The notes beneath the pieces were generated by a model. That model had not been told where the DNA came from, did no database searches, and worked only from the letters and a program-made list of their open reading frames with translations. From NCBI GenBank assembly GCA_020205615.1, contig CM035170.1, positions 120,103,674-120,167,673 on the forward strand: 64,000 nucleotides of DNA. The letters run 5' to 3'. Origin of the DNA: Panax quinquefolius (lineage: Eukaryota > Streptophyta > Magnoliopsida > Apiales > Araliaceae). Shown here one piece after another: positions 10,538-23,163 of the stretch. Numbering within the stretch: the stretch's first letter is position 1; each line of letters begins with the position of its first letter. The position numbers and the translations under genes are program-made.

Positions 10538-13500
10538 ATGAAATTTCATCCTCGAAATCGACGACGTATCGCACTGGTGTTTCAAAAGGTGAGGATACCT
10601 CGCTTTCATTTTCGCTTCCACCCCTGTCATTTCTCTATAAAGCATGATTCCTCCACGTAACTTTAACTTGTGGTATGACTTTCATGCTGTAGGACATGCT
10701 CCTTCCTATCCAAGATCTTGACAGTACCTCTCTCATACGTTAAGTCTTCTGCTATCTCGTCCCGGTTCTAACTCTATAACGTGGTTCGGTCTTTCACATA
10801 TTTACGAAGTACGAGATACGTGAAACACATTATGAATATGAGACATACTTTGAGGTAACGCAAGTCTATAGGCTACATTTCCTACCCGATCAAGAATTTG
10901 AAATGGACCAATAAATCGTGGATCGAGCTTTCCTCTCTTCCCAAATCTTATAACTCCTTCCATGGAGCAACTCGCAACAATACATGATCCCCTATACTAA
11001 ATTCCACGCCCTTTCGATGAAGATCCGCATAACTCTTTTCATCTCATCTTGTGCCGCTTTGTATATACGTTGTCGAATCATTTGGATCTTTTCAGAGTCA
11101 TATACGTTTAACTCGGGTCTCAACAATGTTGCTTCACCCACCTCATCCCAATATATCGGAGAATAAACACTTTCGGCCCATATAATGCTTCAAATGGAGC
11201 CACACCTATACTTACTACGATAATCGTTGTTGTAGGAGAATTCCACCAATGGTAAATACTTATCCCAACCGCCTTGAAAGTCTAGGACACGTAGTCTTAA
11301 TAGATCTTCAAGAGTTTGAATAGTCCTTTCTCGATTGTCCGTCCGCTTTGAGGATGGTATGCTTAACTAAATCGCAAACTGCGCCCATAGTTTTTTGCAA
11401 GCTAACCCAAAATCTTGAAGTGAATCTTGGGTCACGATCTAAAACAATGGATACCGGCATGCCATGCAACCTCACAATCTCATTCACGTATATACTAAAG
11501 AAGACGCTCAAGGAATAAGTCTCCGTGACGGCAAGAAATGAGCAGACTTGGTTAATCTATCAACAATAAGCCAAATAGCATTGATGCCTTGAGAAACCGT
11601 AGGAAGACCCGTAAACGAAATCCATGGTAATGTGTTCCCACTTCCATTTTGGAATCTCAAGTGGTTGCAACGGACCCTTAAGTACTAGATGCTCCGCCTT
11701 TACACGCCGACAAGTTAAACACATCGAGATAAACTTTGCAATCTCTCTCATCATATTGTTCCACCAAAATGTATGTCAAGATCACGATACATTTTAGTAC
11801 TTCCAGATGGATTGCAAATGGTGTATTGTAGCCTCCATCATAATCTTCAGTACTTCAAATCGTAGAGTCGTTAGAACACAAAGTCTCAGAGTGGACTCAA
11901 GTATTCCTTCTTCATCAATTCTCGCTCCTAATAGCTCCTTCAGACTTTCTTCTTCATACGCGATCACCTCCGGCCTTGGGTGGCTCGAAAGCAACCTTAA
12001 CTTTTTCTATTAAAGTTGGGTCTCTATCGTATACTTGACATCATCGCACTGCTCCTCAAGATATGATCTTCTACTCAACGCGTCACCTACCACCACGCTC
12101 GCTTTTCCGTGATGGTATCAATAGTGTGGTCGTAGTCTTCAATAGCTCGAGCCAACGCCACCAGCCGCATGTCGAGTTCCTTTTGAGTGAAGAAATATTT
12201 GAGGCTTTTATGGTCCGACTATATCTCCACTTTCTCCCTATATAGATAAGTGCTCCATATCTTTAACAATGAAACGATCGGCACGCTAACTCTAGATCAT
12301 GAAGTAGGATAATTCCTCTCATATTCTTTAAGTTGTCTTGAGGCATAAAGCTATGACTTTCCCACGCTGCATGAGAACACATCCTAACCCTTTGCCTCAA
12401 GCATCGTTTGAGATAACAAATCCATCCGAACCGGATGGTATTGTTGTAACAGTCTTAAATAAGTCTCCTCTAAGCTCTTGGAAACTCTTCTCGCATTCTT
12501 CGCCCCAAACTAATTTTATATCTTCCGAGTCACCGAGTAAATGGAGTAGCGATTCGAGAAAACCCTTCCACAAATCTACGATAATAACCAAATAAGCCCA
12601 AAAACTACGTGATTTCATCCACCGACTTCTGCTGCTGCTCTAACTTTGATTGCTTCAATCTTCAATGGATCAACAGATACTCCATGTTTCGACACCACGT
12701 GCCCAAGGAATGCTACTTCCTCGCCGTAACTCGCATTTCTTCAATTTGGCATATAGTTTATTTTCACGAAAGCCTTTGGAGTACCAAATTTCAAATGGTG
12801 CTCATGATCTTCACGACTTTTGGAATATATAAGGATGTCATCAATAAAGACAACAACAAACCGATCCAAATATTCCTCAATACTTCGGCCCATCATATCC
12901 ATGAAAGTCATAGAGCATTAGTCATCCGAAAGACACGACTAAGAATTCATAATGCCCATACCGAAGTTCTCAAGGCGCTCTTTTGAATATCCTCGCCTAA
13001 TCTTCAAATTGATGATATCCGTAATCGAAGATCGATTTTTGAAAAGAATTGTGCCCTCAGAATCGGTCAAACAAGTCATCAATACGAGGTAGAGGATACC
13101 TATTCTTGATGGTGACATGGTTCAATTCCCGATAGTCAATACAAAAGTCGCATACTCCCGCCTTTCTTCTTTACTTAATAAAACAGAGCACCCCTAGGAG
13201 ATGTACAGATTTAATGAAACAGATGTCCAACAATTCCTTTAGTTGGACCTTTAACTCCGAAGTTCAATAGAGCCATTCGATATGGGGTTTTAGAAATGGG
13301 CTTTGTACTGTGTTCTAGATCAATAAAGAATTCAACTTCACGCTCGGGGTAGAATTCGAAGTTCTTCAGAAATACGCCGGAAAGTCAATAACAACAGAAT
13401 ATTATTCAAATTTGACGTGTCTTTATTCAAATCCATAACATGGGCTAAGAAAGATTGACATCCGCTTTTCAATAAACGAATAGCTTTATGATTAGATATG

Positions 13501-14032
13501 ATGTTGATTGATTTTAATGGTTTAGTTGCTTGAATTCGTATAATAGTTGGTTAGAATATGAAAACTAACAACCTTACGAAAAACAATCAATTTTGGCACG
13601 ATGAGTAGTTAACCAATCAATCCCTAAAATCACATCAAAAGCAAGTATCTTTAAAGAGATAAGGTCAATGGTAAGGTGATGGTGACAACTCAATCAAACA
13701 AGATTTATAAACACCGGATGTGATGAAAGTTTCTCCTAACTGAGTTTCCACAGATAGTCAAAGTCGAATTTCTCCTGAGTCAAGTTTAAACGTTGAGCAC
13801 AAGCGAGAGAGATAAATGAATGGGTAAGACCCAGATCAAGTAAGGTATAAACTTCAAGTAAGAATTTATAAATAGCTTACCCGCGATCACCTCGTTTGTT
13901 CCTCGCATTATGACCAAATACAACAAACGCCTTCCGTGAATCGCCGACTTTGACTTTTCTCGGGATGTCTTTTCGAGTCACCGTCCCCATCGAACTAGGT
14001 TTTGCTACCGACAAATCTCGAAAGCGATATTG
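10538..14032 (-). pseudogene. Gypsy element 1 internal region: broken pol (PR-RT-RH-IN-chromodomain), gag deleted
   Basis: Read on the - strand from high to low coordinates. Protease tail with VILGIDWLTTHRA (about 13590-13640). RT with [16 protein letters not shown] sequence and the FIDDIL catalytic box (about 12833-12856). RNase H with WGEECEKSFQEL (12397-12618). Integrase zinc-binding and linker region with CLTCRRVKAEHL and WEHITMDFV (11560-11754), and core DRDPRFTSRFWVSLQ (11380-11511). The C-terminal chromodomain part runs to about 10560. The wording matches chromoviruses of the Tekay/Del lineage. Many stops and frameshifts make every piece shorter than 100 residues. Gag and the primer-binding site are missing: protease sequence stops at GCGATAT and the LTR end TGACGCCCC follows at 14033, whereas element 2 has about 1.27 kb there. 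Confidence 0.88.
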
Positions 14033-16759
14033 TGACGCCCCAAAATAGGTATACATCACCCATTCCGAGTTGTCAAATATATGGTACGTAAAACAACTAC
14101 AACTTTATTATTACAACAGAAATCGTGAGTTTGAATACAAATATTATCTTCTGATAATATCCATACTCAAATAAATCCTCATCATATTTATCGATACATT
14201 ATTTTACAAAAATGGTGAGGACTACTAAACAACTCTCTCTAGAACCTTCATTCCATACCCCGACTGCACTCGCTATATTCTCGCCTCCGAGAAAAATGGA
14301 ACAAAAGGAAAAGGGTGAGCTCAACTAGCTCAAGAAGAATATTACGACTAAGATAATATACAACAAATTATCGTTAGTCTTCAACAGGAAAAATCAAATA
14401 GAATACAATAGACAACAAATTTTAAATCAATATTCGCAAATGAAATAATAATTCATTAGAAGAGTTAAGTAGAAATGCAAACTACTATCTTCTATGATGA
14501 ATTTAAAAGTTCATCGCCTATCTTTTATCCCCAGTAACATCAATCAATATACATCCGAATCAAATATTCATCTTTGCACTACAGTGCCAAAGATATTAAT
14601 CACTGGTCATGTTCATTTAAACACTGCTCATCTTTGCACTACGCCAAAGATATTAATCACCAACCATGTTCATCTCAACACTGCTCATCTTTGCACTACA
14701 GCCAAAGATATTCTTCGAAAATCATTCATCTTCGCACTACAAAGCCAAAGATATTCAATAATATCATCATTTAAGACCGAGGATGATGAAAAATATTTTT
14801 AAAGAAACGAATCCAAAGGAAACAAAATGACAAGGATTAAGGATTAAGGATTCGTACTTTGTTTTATCCATGTTCAAAAAAAACCTCAAAAATAATCATA
14901 AAGGGTGTAAAATTCAAGAATGATCAAAACATGGATACAATCAAAGCTAGATCCGTATAGATATTTTGACAAAAAGAAGAAATTTTATTTTTCTATGAAT
15001 AATAGTCAGATATCGTGAATAAGGCCAGATACGTGAATAAGAATCTTCACACCAAAAGATAGAAATTCCATAAAAACATCTTCACGCTTTCATTAATAGT
15101 AAGACTAAATAAGAACTCGTGAATAGTAATTCGTGAATAAGAACTCATGAATAAGAACCCGACATGAAAAAGTTCCAAATTTGATAAAAGTTCCAACCAA
15201 TATTTCAAAGATAATGATATTGAAGAAATAATATCATTTGAGAAGAAAATAACATCCCTTACCTCGAAAGATTAAGATTTCTAAATTGGAATACCGGGTA
15301 TAGTCTTCAAGGAACTCAGACCGCCTAACAATACTCAAAGTATACTCAAAATACTCACAAGAATACGCTCGATAATATAGAGAGAGAAACTTCAGCTTAA
15401 AGTGTGATTTTCAATTCTAACCCAAGACCCTATTTATAGGAAAATGCTTGAACACCAAAGCAGTAAAATTTATTAAATATTATTATATTTTTTCAAAATC
15501 CTCATACGCACACTCAACCATCAGCCACACATGTAGCCCACCTCTTAAAAAGTAAGAAAAACGTTTTTGTAATTTAAATTATTTTAAACTTCAAAAATTA
15601 ATTATTTTGAGCTTCAAACTTCAATAATTCATAATAAATAGCCTTTTCATCGTAAAATTGAATCTCACGATTTTTTATAGGAATTTCAATTCTCTACAAC
15701 TTTACGTAAGAAAGTTTTTCCAAATTCCAAATAGAAATTGACCAAAAATCCACAAACAAAGATTTTACAAAAGCTATAATCAACTTTCACCAATAAATGG
15801 GATCCACCGACATGTTTAACATGTTTTAAATATTTATTGCAACAAAAATACTCTTCCTCCTCAGATACTCAAATATCCCACATTCGTTGTAAAAATATCA
15901 CCATTATTATATTATTAAAATATAATAATATATTTAAATGAATTATTTTATCGTAAAAAGATAAAATTTCAATTTTCAACAATTGTCACATTAAAAATTT
16001 TCTCCATCTATATCCACATAAAATTAATATTTTCCTCATCATATGAATCAATAATTAATTATTCACAAATAATATTACGTAATCACAATATCGACAACCA
16101 GTAGCCTTCCTGTGAAGCAGGGCTTTCCAATAAGAATTTCTACTTACTCGCGTGCAATTAGGTGACCAAACCTCTCCTTAGATGTAACTTTCTAGACATT
16201 GCCAATAATATTATCTAATAATATTATTCAGATAATATGAATTATCGCTTCGATAATGAAAAATATTGTGTAATGACAATTATCAAACAACAAAGAATAT
16301 AAAATATCAACGCAGCAATTATTAACTCAATAAAATATCGAATAAGAATTATCAGAACCATTATCGAGTAGTGCCTTCACGTAAGAATCAATAATTGGTG
16401 CAATACCGCAATGCTACTTTGTTTTAACCACCTCAATATTTTAAAAGATTAATCAGAATAACTACACGCTTATTTTTAACCAACTTATATTCATGCTTTC
16501 TTCATCCAATCGCTTTCAAGCATGGGGCCCACACATGGGTCATACTACGTCGCATTTAATATTCCCCGACAAAGATTTAATATTCCACGCACCAAACGAA
16601 TATTCCCAACAACAATGAATATTTTATAACCACTTGCTTATTTTGAAATATTTGCAAGATTTAACCCCTAACTATCCACATTAATCAAATCAACCCTTAC
16701 TATTTCAAAATAATAAATAGAAAAAATAAATTTTATTAATAATAAGTTGGGGTCTTACA
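14033..16759 (-). repeat. full-length LTR shared by Gypsy elements 1 and 2
   Basis: The LTR is 2727 bp; on the - strand it starts TGTAAGACCCC (16759) and ends GGGGCGTCA (14033). It is the 5' LTR relative to the internal region at lower coordinates and the 3' LTR relative to the one at higher coordinates, because a polypurine tract abuts 16760. The inner end at 14033 is not followed by a primer-binding site. A TATA box lies at 15431-15438. Two short open frames at 14494-14802 derive from its internal minisatellite. Confidence 0.88.
14565..14765 (-). repeat. LTR minisatellite, unit about 57 bp with core CATCTTTGCACTAC(A)GCCAAAGATAT
   Basis: Four degenerate copies of a unit combining TCATCTTTGCACTAC, GCCAAAGATATT and CATGTTCAT follow each other. 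The core CTTTG...CAAAG is itself palindromic. A matching array sits in the LTR at 27275-27475, and related units occur in element 3 (30140-30710 and 34190-34410). Confidence 0.8.
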
Positions 16760-17950
16760 ACCTCCCTCCTTATGAAATTTCGTCCTCGAAATTGACGTGA
16801 CGATTCGGTGTTTCAAAAGGCAGGATACCTCGCTTTCATTTCCGCTTTCCAATTCCTGTGTCATTTCTCTATAAAGCATGATCTTCCACAAAACTTTAAC
16901 TTGTGGTATGACCTTTTTTTCATGTAGGGACATGCTCCTTCCTATCCAAGATCTTGACAGTACCTCCTCATACGTTAAGTCTTCTACTATTTCGTCCTGT
17001 TCTAATTCTATAACGTGGTTCGGGTCTTTCACATATTTACTTAAGTACGATATGTGAAACACATTATGAACACGAGACATACTTGGAGGTAACGCAAGTC
17101 TATAGGCTACATTTCCTACTTGGTCAAGAATTTGAAATGGACCAATAAATCGTGGATCGAGCTTTCTCTCTTTCCCAATCTCAGAACTCCTTCCATGGAA
17201 AGAACTCGCAACAATACATGATCCCTACACTAAATTCCACGCCCTTTCGATGAAGATCCGCATAACTCTTTTGTCGATCTTGTGCCGCTTTGTATACGTT
17301 GTCGAATCATTTGGATCTTTTCCGTAGTCATACGTATTAACTCGGGTCCCAACAAATGTTGCTTCACCCACCTCGTCCCCAAATACCGGAGAGCGACACT
17401 TTCGTCCATATAATGCTTCAAATGGAGCTACACCTATACTTTGCTCGATAATCGCTTGTTGTAGGAGAATTCCACCAATGGTAAATACTTATCCTAACCG
17501 CCTTGAAGTCTAGGACACAGTAGTCTTAATAGATCTTCAAGAGTTTGAATAGTCCTCTCTGATTGTCCGGTCTGTTTGAGGATGGTATGCCAACTAAATC
17601 GCAAATCAGCGCTCCATAGCTTTTTGCAAGCTAATCCAAAATCTTGAAGTGAATCTTGGGTCACGATCCAAACTATGGATACAGGCATGCCATGAACCTC
17701 ACAATCTCATTCACGTATATACTAAAGAAGACGCTCATGAATAAGTCTCCCGATCGGCAAGAAATGAGCGGACTTGGTTAATCTATCAACAATAACCCAA
17801 ATAAAGATTGATGCCCTCGAGAAACCGTAGGAAGACTCAGAATTGAAATCCATGGTAATGTGTTCCCACTTCCATTTTAATCTCAAGTGGTTGCAACGGA
17901 CCCTTAGGTACTAGATGCTCCGCTTTACACGCCGACAAGTTAAACACATT
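16760..17950 (-). pseudogene. Gypsy element 2: integrase C-terminal half and chromodomain region, broken
   Basis: After a polypurine tract (16760-16771) the - strand encodes, in pieces, MSRVHNVFHISYLSKYVKDP, VIELEQDEIVEDLTYEE, VIPQVKVLW and EMTQELE (16736-17080). These are the integrase tail and chromodomain of Tekay/Del chromoviruses. Pieces with LLGPEL (17230-17421) and TGQSERTIQTLEDLLR (17494-17688) follow. The nucleotide sequence parallels 10526-11720. Continuity with the rest of pol is broken by the CACTA insertion after 17950 and resumes at 23164. Confidence 0.88.
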
Positions 17951-18054
17951 CACTACAACAAAAGGCTTATCAATCGATCAAGATCAATGTGATCGCGATA
18001 CGGTCATAGATAGATATCTCACGATCAGATACTTGTCAATCCGATACGAGTCGC

Positions 18055-18240
18055 AGATAATCTGGTCGCTGGAAGGACATCAGCGACCACCAATAGCGAC
18101 CGAATAATTAGCGACTGCAATTAGCGACCGATACCGTCGCTATTATGACTTATGCTGAGTCATTTGTCATGCGTGACGTGGCACACGTGTCAGCGACCGA
18201 TAATAGCGACCGCAGCGGTCGCTAGATTCAAGCGTCATGA
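18055..18240. repeat. CACTA left subterminal repeats (AGCGACCG)
   Basis: At least eight copies of AGCGAC(C/T)G or its inverse lie within about 190 bp, including the palindrome AGCGACCGCAGCGGTCGCT near 18206-18225. Their clustering just inside the terminus matches the subterminal transposase-binding arrays of En/Spm-type elements. Confidence 0.8.
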
Positions 18241-21200
18241 TGATTTTAGAAGGACTGACGCGCATCACGATGCTTTTTTTTTTTAAAAATTTTTGCCTAT
18301 TTTATTGATTTCCCAAAAATAACCTGCTTTGTACCTGCTTTCAATCCCAACACAGTTATATATATATATATACAAGCATCCATATTAACATCCATCCAAT
18401 ACAATACAAAACATTCATCCATGAAACATTCATCCAATACAATACAAAACATTCCTCCAACACAATATAATCGATATCGTAAACATCCATATAAACTAAT
18501 ACAATTGTCCAAAGAATGAATCTAAAAGAGTACAAGGCTTTAAAAATCTAAAAAAAATAAGTCTAGCGCTTTCACGGATCATCCAAATTAGATCCTGTAA
18601 TTATCAAAGTAATAGAACATATATGTTACATATAAGTAAGACATCGACTCGTAGACTATAAACATATAAGACAAATGTAGCTAAACAATAAACGATATAT
18701 ATATACCGCCTCACATTTGTTATCGCTTTCTTCCTCCGCCGCCGCCATCGCCTCCGCCAACTCATCAGACTCGAGATCGCAGATGCCCGCCCAAGATATT
18801 TAAGAAGATCACGATCTCGACAGAGTCGCTTCACACACAACAAGTGAGGAGTATGATAGCCGGAATACCGATGATCGTGTAGACTGGGTGGCAGAGTCGC
18901 CTGTGCCATCGATGGTTTGGCGTCGTCTTTGTCCTTGGCTTTGACATAATTTTTCTTCACGATGGACGCCTCTCCCATAATTCTTGATCAATCGACGAAT
19001 GACGCGGTGCCTTCGTGGATAAATACTGCTCATTAAGCCCTTATAAGTGTCCCCGTCGTAAGATGAAACAATTAAATAGTTAAAATAAATAAAAAAATAC
19101 TAAAGAAGGTCGTTATAATTTATAAACAACATATGAGGATAAAGTGAACTTATTACCGCTTATCCGAATAAACCTTCAGTAGACCATCGCGGTGGCTACA
19201 TACACATCCAACCAATTGATAGGTTGACCTTTTGAGACCGAGACTCCTATAGTTCATTTCCTCATATTATTATGTAAACATGTGATATTTTAGGTACAAA
19301 AGATGATCATAAACATAACATACGTACCACGGCAAAGAATGTGTTTGCATTACTGTGATATACCGCCGCCTCGATACGTGCATTTTGCCTTCTCGCCGCG
19401 ATACACCTAAGGATCTGCTTCGAGGCGGCGATCTTACTTCTTGACCCAAATTTCCTCGACTTTCCATCGGTCACACATCTCGCACCTATACGGGCATGCG
19501 ACCACTGTGGGCTATGCTTACGATATATCTTTGCTTTCACCTCGCCCGATGGTCAATCTCAAAGATTGTGCGGGGCTTTTTGTCGTTCCTTGTTCAAATT
19601 ATCTTTAGTTCGTATTTACAGACTTCTCGCCGTAATAATAGTGTCTCAATAATCGATGCCTCGTAAGGCCGTCCCATCTATATCGCTTCGCAAATAAAAT
19701 AACAATAATAATATTAAAATCATTATATTACTAAGCAATATTATTTGATTAACTATGTATTATCTATCGTAGTGATAAAAATATACCGAAATTCAAATTA
19801 AATCAAGATCCTTATGGGCGAGAGGTGTGCTCACCCATGTAATCACCGGCGTGGGCGCTTCAGAAGATAATTGTGAAATGCACTTCACAATTTTACTATC
19901 TTAAAAATCACTACAATATACAATAATTTATATTAAAACCCTTATATATATATATATATATACACGATGTTTAACTTACGTGATATCCGGAGGAGGACGG
20001 ATCCAGATAAGAATGCGATCATCCGATTATTAGTCTGGCCTTCTTGAAGACATGATTAGGGGTTCTCACCCAACCCAAGGCTTTCGTCTCGCAGTTCGTT
20101 CAAGACATCTATAAATAAAAAATTTAGGATGTTAGTATAAGTTATAAATGAAAGGTACATAAACATGTCGTGGATATAGAGAACATCGTGGATATGTAAT
20201 TGTATGTAAACAAAAGGACAATAGGATAGGATAGTCTGAGCCACTTTAGATAGTCTAGGCGTGTATATTTAAGTTACTTAAGGTTACTTTTAAAGATCAC
20301 CAAACTTTATTTAATCATCTAACTCATAATAGTCCTTTAAGGTCGTGTACTATGAATTGTCCAAAACAAATCCATTTTGGCTTTAAAATGTGATTTTAAC
20401 AAGTCTCATGCTTAAAATGGCTTGGGCTTGGTTCCTTTAGTTTGTGTAGCTTTCTTATGTCCTATTATGACTATCAAACTTGTGTATGGGGTCCGGTGTA
20501 TGGTGATTCACTATTTTAGTGTTCATTGTTCTATAAAGCTTATTTTCAATGATTTTTAAGCAAGAATTGGCCTAACTTAGGGAACCATCTAACAACTCAT
20601 TAATAGTGTGATTGAAGTTATGGTGCTTGTGTTTGTGTTTGTACTTTTCATTTTCTTTCTATTCTAAGCTAAGCCATACTTATAGCATACATATTAATAA
20701 TGTGTCATTTTCTTTATCTTCTCGATCGTGAATTATGGAAAAACTTCTTCAACCTTCTTCTTGATTGAATTATGGATAAACTTAATTCCTAGTTATGTTT
20801 TATGTTATACTAATGTTCAAGTTATATGGTCATTCGACTTATATATGAAAAAAATTCTACAGTCTCCCCTATAATATGGACTATCCACACGCACGGTAAG
20901 CATGCATAATTGACAATTTCAAAGAAAATATAATCCCAATTTATTCCCAAACCTCAAATAATGAAATAAGATATAGTATGTGATAAACTAAACAAAAAGT
21001 AAGCACAAAAAAAGCAAGCACTAGAACATAGCAAATAAAAGCAAGAAGAACTTTGTTGGACGATAATACGAAACAGACACGATAGTAGATGTATATCTTA
21101 CGATACAGAACAATTCAATACAAGATCTTTTATGTATTCGATGTGACACAAGATAAAGCACAATGTCCTACATATCTTAAGATACAACAGTATGATACAT

Positions 21201-22499
21201 TTTTAAGTTAGAGATGTAATGTATAAAAGGTAGTAACAAATATATTAAAGTCTTTTCCTAGAAAGAGTTTTTACTATTTTGTCACAATACGCCTTTAAAA
21301 TGCTTTTTATGGTTTTTTATCTTCTTCTAAAGATTGTCTCCACTTTCTCTTTTTATATCTCTTCCTCAAATGGAGACATGAATACTTAGCTTCAGAGTTG
21401 ACTTCCGATCTATACTTCACAAATTTGGGGCTTAATTTCACTTGGATTTTATACATATATAGTTAAAAGTAAGGTTTTTTATTCTCTATTTCCTTTTCAA
21501 ATTTACATATAACCAATATTTACTATTAAATAAGCCTCTAGACTAGAGTCTTCAAACTCTAACATTAATATTTAAAGTTTCTAAATGATATAATTATTTC
21601 AACATTAAGCTTAAAGCTAATATGTTTTATCGTCCATTAAATTGAGTTCTCTATATGTTTAGATATGTAATTATCATGTTTTACATTTCTTCCCGTAGAT
21701 CTTATGAGATGATAAATGAGTAGCGATTCCAAAATTTTTAGTACACAATACAATTCACAATTGACAACAATGGTTAGAACTCTATACTAACCCACGATTG
21801 CCATGTATTAGTATTATTTGCATCAAATTACAACATTTTCTCATTGAATAGGTGTTATAAATAAGATCAATAGTATTAAACTCTATTCAACATTTCCAAT
21901 TTGCTCAAGGGGCGCAATTTTTCAACACTAGGCGAAGATAACACGACCACCTAACACACGATTCATAAACGAGTTGGTGTCATAAATGTGTTTACAAGTG
22001 TCATAAACACCATTTTAAACACATATCAATTTTCAAAACGAACACGATTCATAAAACGGGATCGTGTTGTAAACATGTGTATACACGAAGTTTCAACACG
22101 ACATGAATTTGCTTAACACGACGCTTAATGTCACCCCTTTATTTGACACGACGCCAATGTCACGAAGTTATAGTTGTTTTAATTTTAAAATTTTCAATTT
22201 TGTTTTGGTCATAACTTTTTCATCACAAGTCCTTTTTGTTCATCTTTGGACAGGACGCGCTTTATACAATAAGGTATCAACCCTCAAAAGGCCATATTTT
22301 ATTTAACAAGTTTGATATCCAAAATAGTCCACCGAAAAATTTAGGGCATGGGTTTCATCGGTTTCTTGGTTTGGCAAAAATCACCATAAATAATGTACAA
22401 GGAATTTGAGTTCAAAATAGTGTTTAGATTACTCATAGAGGTATCAAACACAATAAACCTCTCTCAAAAATTCATTATACATTATGAGTTATTAAAATT

Positions 22500-22562
22500 C
22501 TAATTTCGGGTTCGGGATAAATATTTTTTTGGTTATATATATATATATATATATATATATGT
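22500..22562. repeat. (TA)n microsatellite
   Basis: An uninterrupted TA dinucleotide run of about 30 bp near 22533-22560 sits inside the CACTA element. Confidence 0.85.
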
Positions 22563-22629
22563 TTCATTGATTATATAAGTGATAACAAATGTTGCATAAA
22601 TATACTTCAAGAAGAATCAAATCGGTGTA

Positions 22630-22800
22630 CCGCAGTGGTGTTTGCCATGGCGGTTGTGGTGGTGGTGATGGTGGGTGGCGACGGTGATCGTGGTGGTGGT
22701 GGTGATGGTGGTGGATCGTGGTGACTGTGTGGTGGTGGCGGCGTTTTCCCTCTTTTCCTCTCTTCTTCTCCCCTTCTCCTATTCTTTTCTCCTTTTTTTT
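22630..22800. repeat. GGT/GTG-rich low-complexity tract followed by pyrimidine tract
   Basis: The + strand is a degenerate (GGTGGT/GATGGT)n run followed by a CT-rich stretch. On the - strand it yields a 67-codon frame with poly-Pro/His/Thr and Lys/Arg runs (22607-22810), which is composition-driven rather than a gene. Confidence 0.7.
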
Positions 22801-22864
22801 TTTTCTTCAATCGATCGAGAAGTATTTAACCGAACTCGAACCGGTTAATTGAATAGATCGAATG

Positions 22865-23110
22865 ATATCGGCTCGACCGCGCGCGGTCGCTAATTTTAAA
22901 TGATGTGGAGTATCAGTGACCGCGACGCGGTCAACGATGCGGTGAGTGGTCGCAAATAACTAAGGCGCCAATATTTCGTGCCAATTTTTTTGAGGTAAAA
23001 ATGAACTTTATGAATCGAATAGCGACCGGGTTCGATCATTAACATACTTTAAATGATTTAAATTCAAGGTCGATTATTAATGGCGGTCGCTAATGACACG
23101 CTCATGACCG
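22865..23110. repeat. CACTA right subterminal repeats
   Basis: Repeated CGGTCGCT/AGCGACCG and palindromic GACCGCGCGCGGTC (about 22876-22889), with AGTGACCGCGACGCGGTCA nearby, mirror the left subterminal block. The G+C content is far above the surrounding sequence. Confidence 0.8.
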
Positions 23111-23163
23111 AAAAAGTGCTGTCACGATGTTTTCGGTCATTTATTCTGATTTTTTTAGTAGTG

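Larger units (their letters stand above)
17951..23163. mobile_element. CACTA (En/Spm-type) transposon, non-autonomous
   Basis: Left end CACTACAACAAAAGG, right end TTTTTTTAGTAGTG (inverse of CACTACTAAAAAAA). A 3-bp target duplication ATT is present at 17948-17950 and 23164-23166. Removing 5213 bp of element and one ATT restores the integrase sequence seen uninterrupted at 11716-11730. Both subterminal regions carry many AGCGACCG/CGGTCGCT motifs in both orientations, the usual transposase-binding arrangement of this superfamily. No recognisable TnpA/TnpD/TNP2 reading frame remains; the longest frames (124 codons, 18604-18978) are not identifiable. It would need a transposase supplied in trans. 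Confidence 0.93.

Noticed and set aside
14494..14802. 102- and 66-codon frames with repeated HLNTAHLCTT/HCSSLHY units
   Set aside because: Translation of the LTR minisatellite; the equivalent array at 27209-27475 gives a different peptide.
22607..22810. Lys/Pro/Thr-rich 67-codon frame
   Set aside because: Produced by GGT/CT low-complexity tracts inside the CACTA element.
17951..23163. Identifiable CACTA transposase (TNP2 type)
   Set aside because: Checked the frames at 18604-19033 and 19270-19540 for transposase wording; only vague resemblance (basic stretches) and multiple stops.
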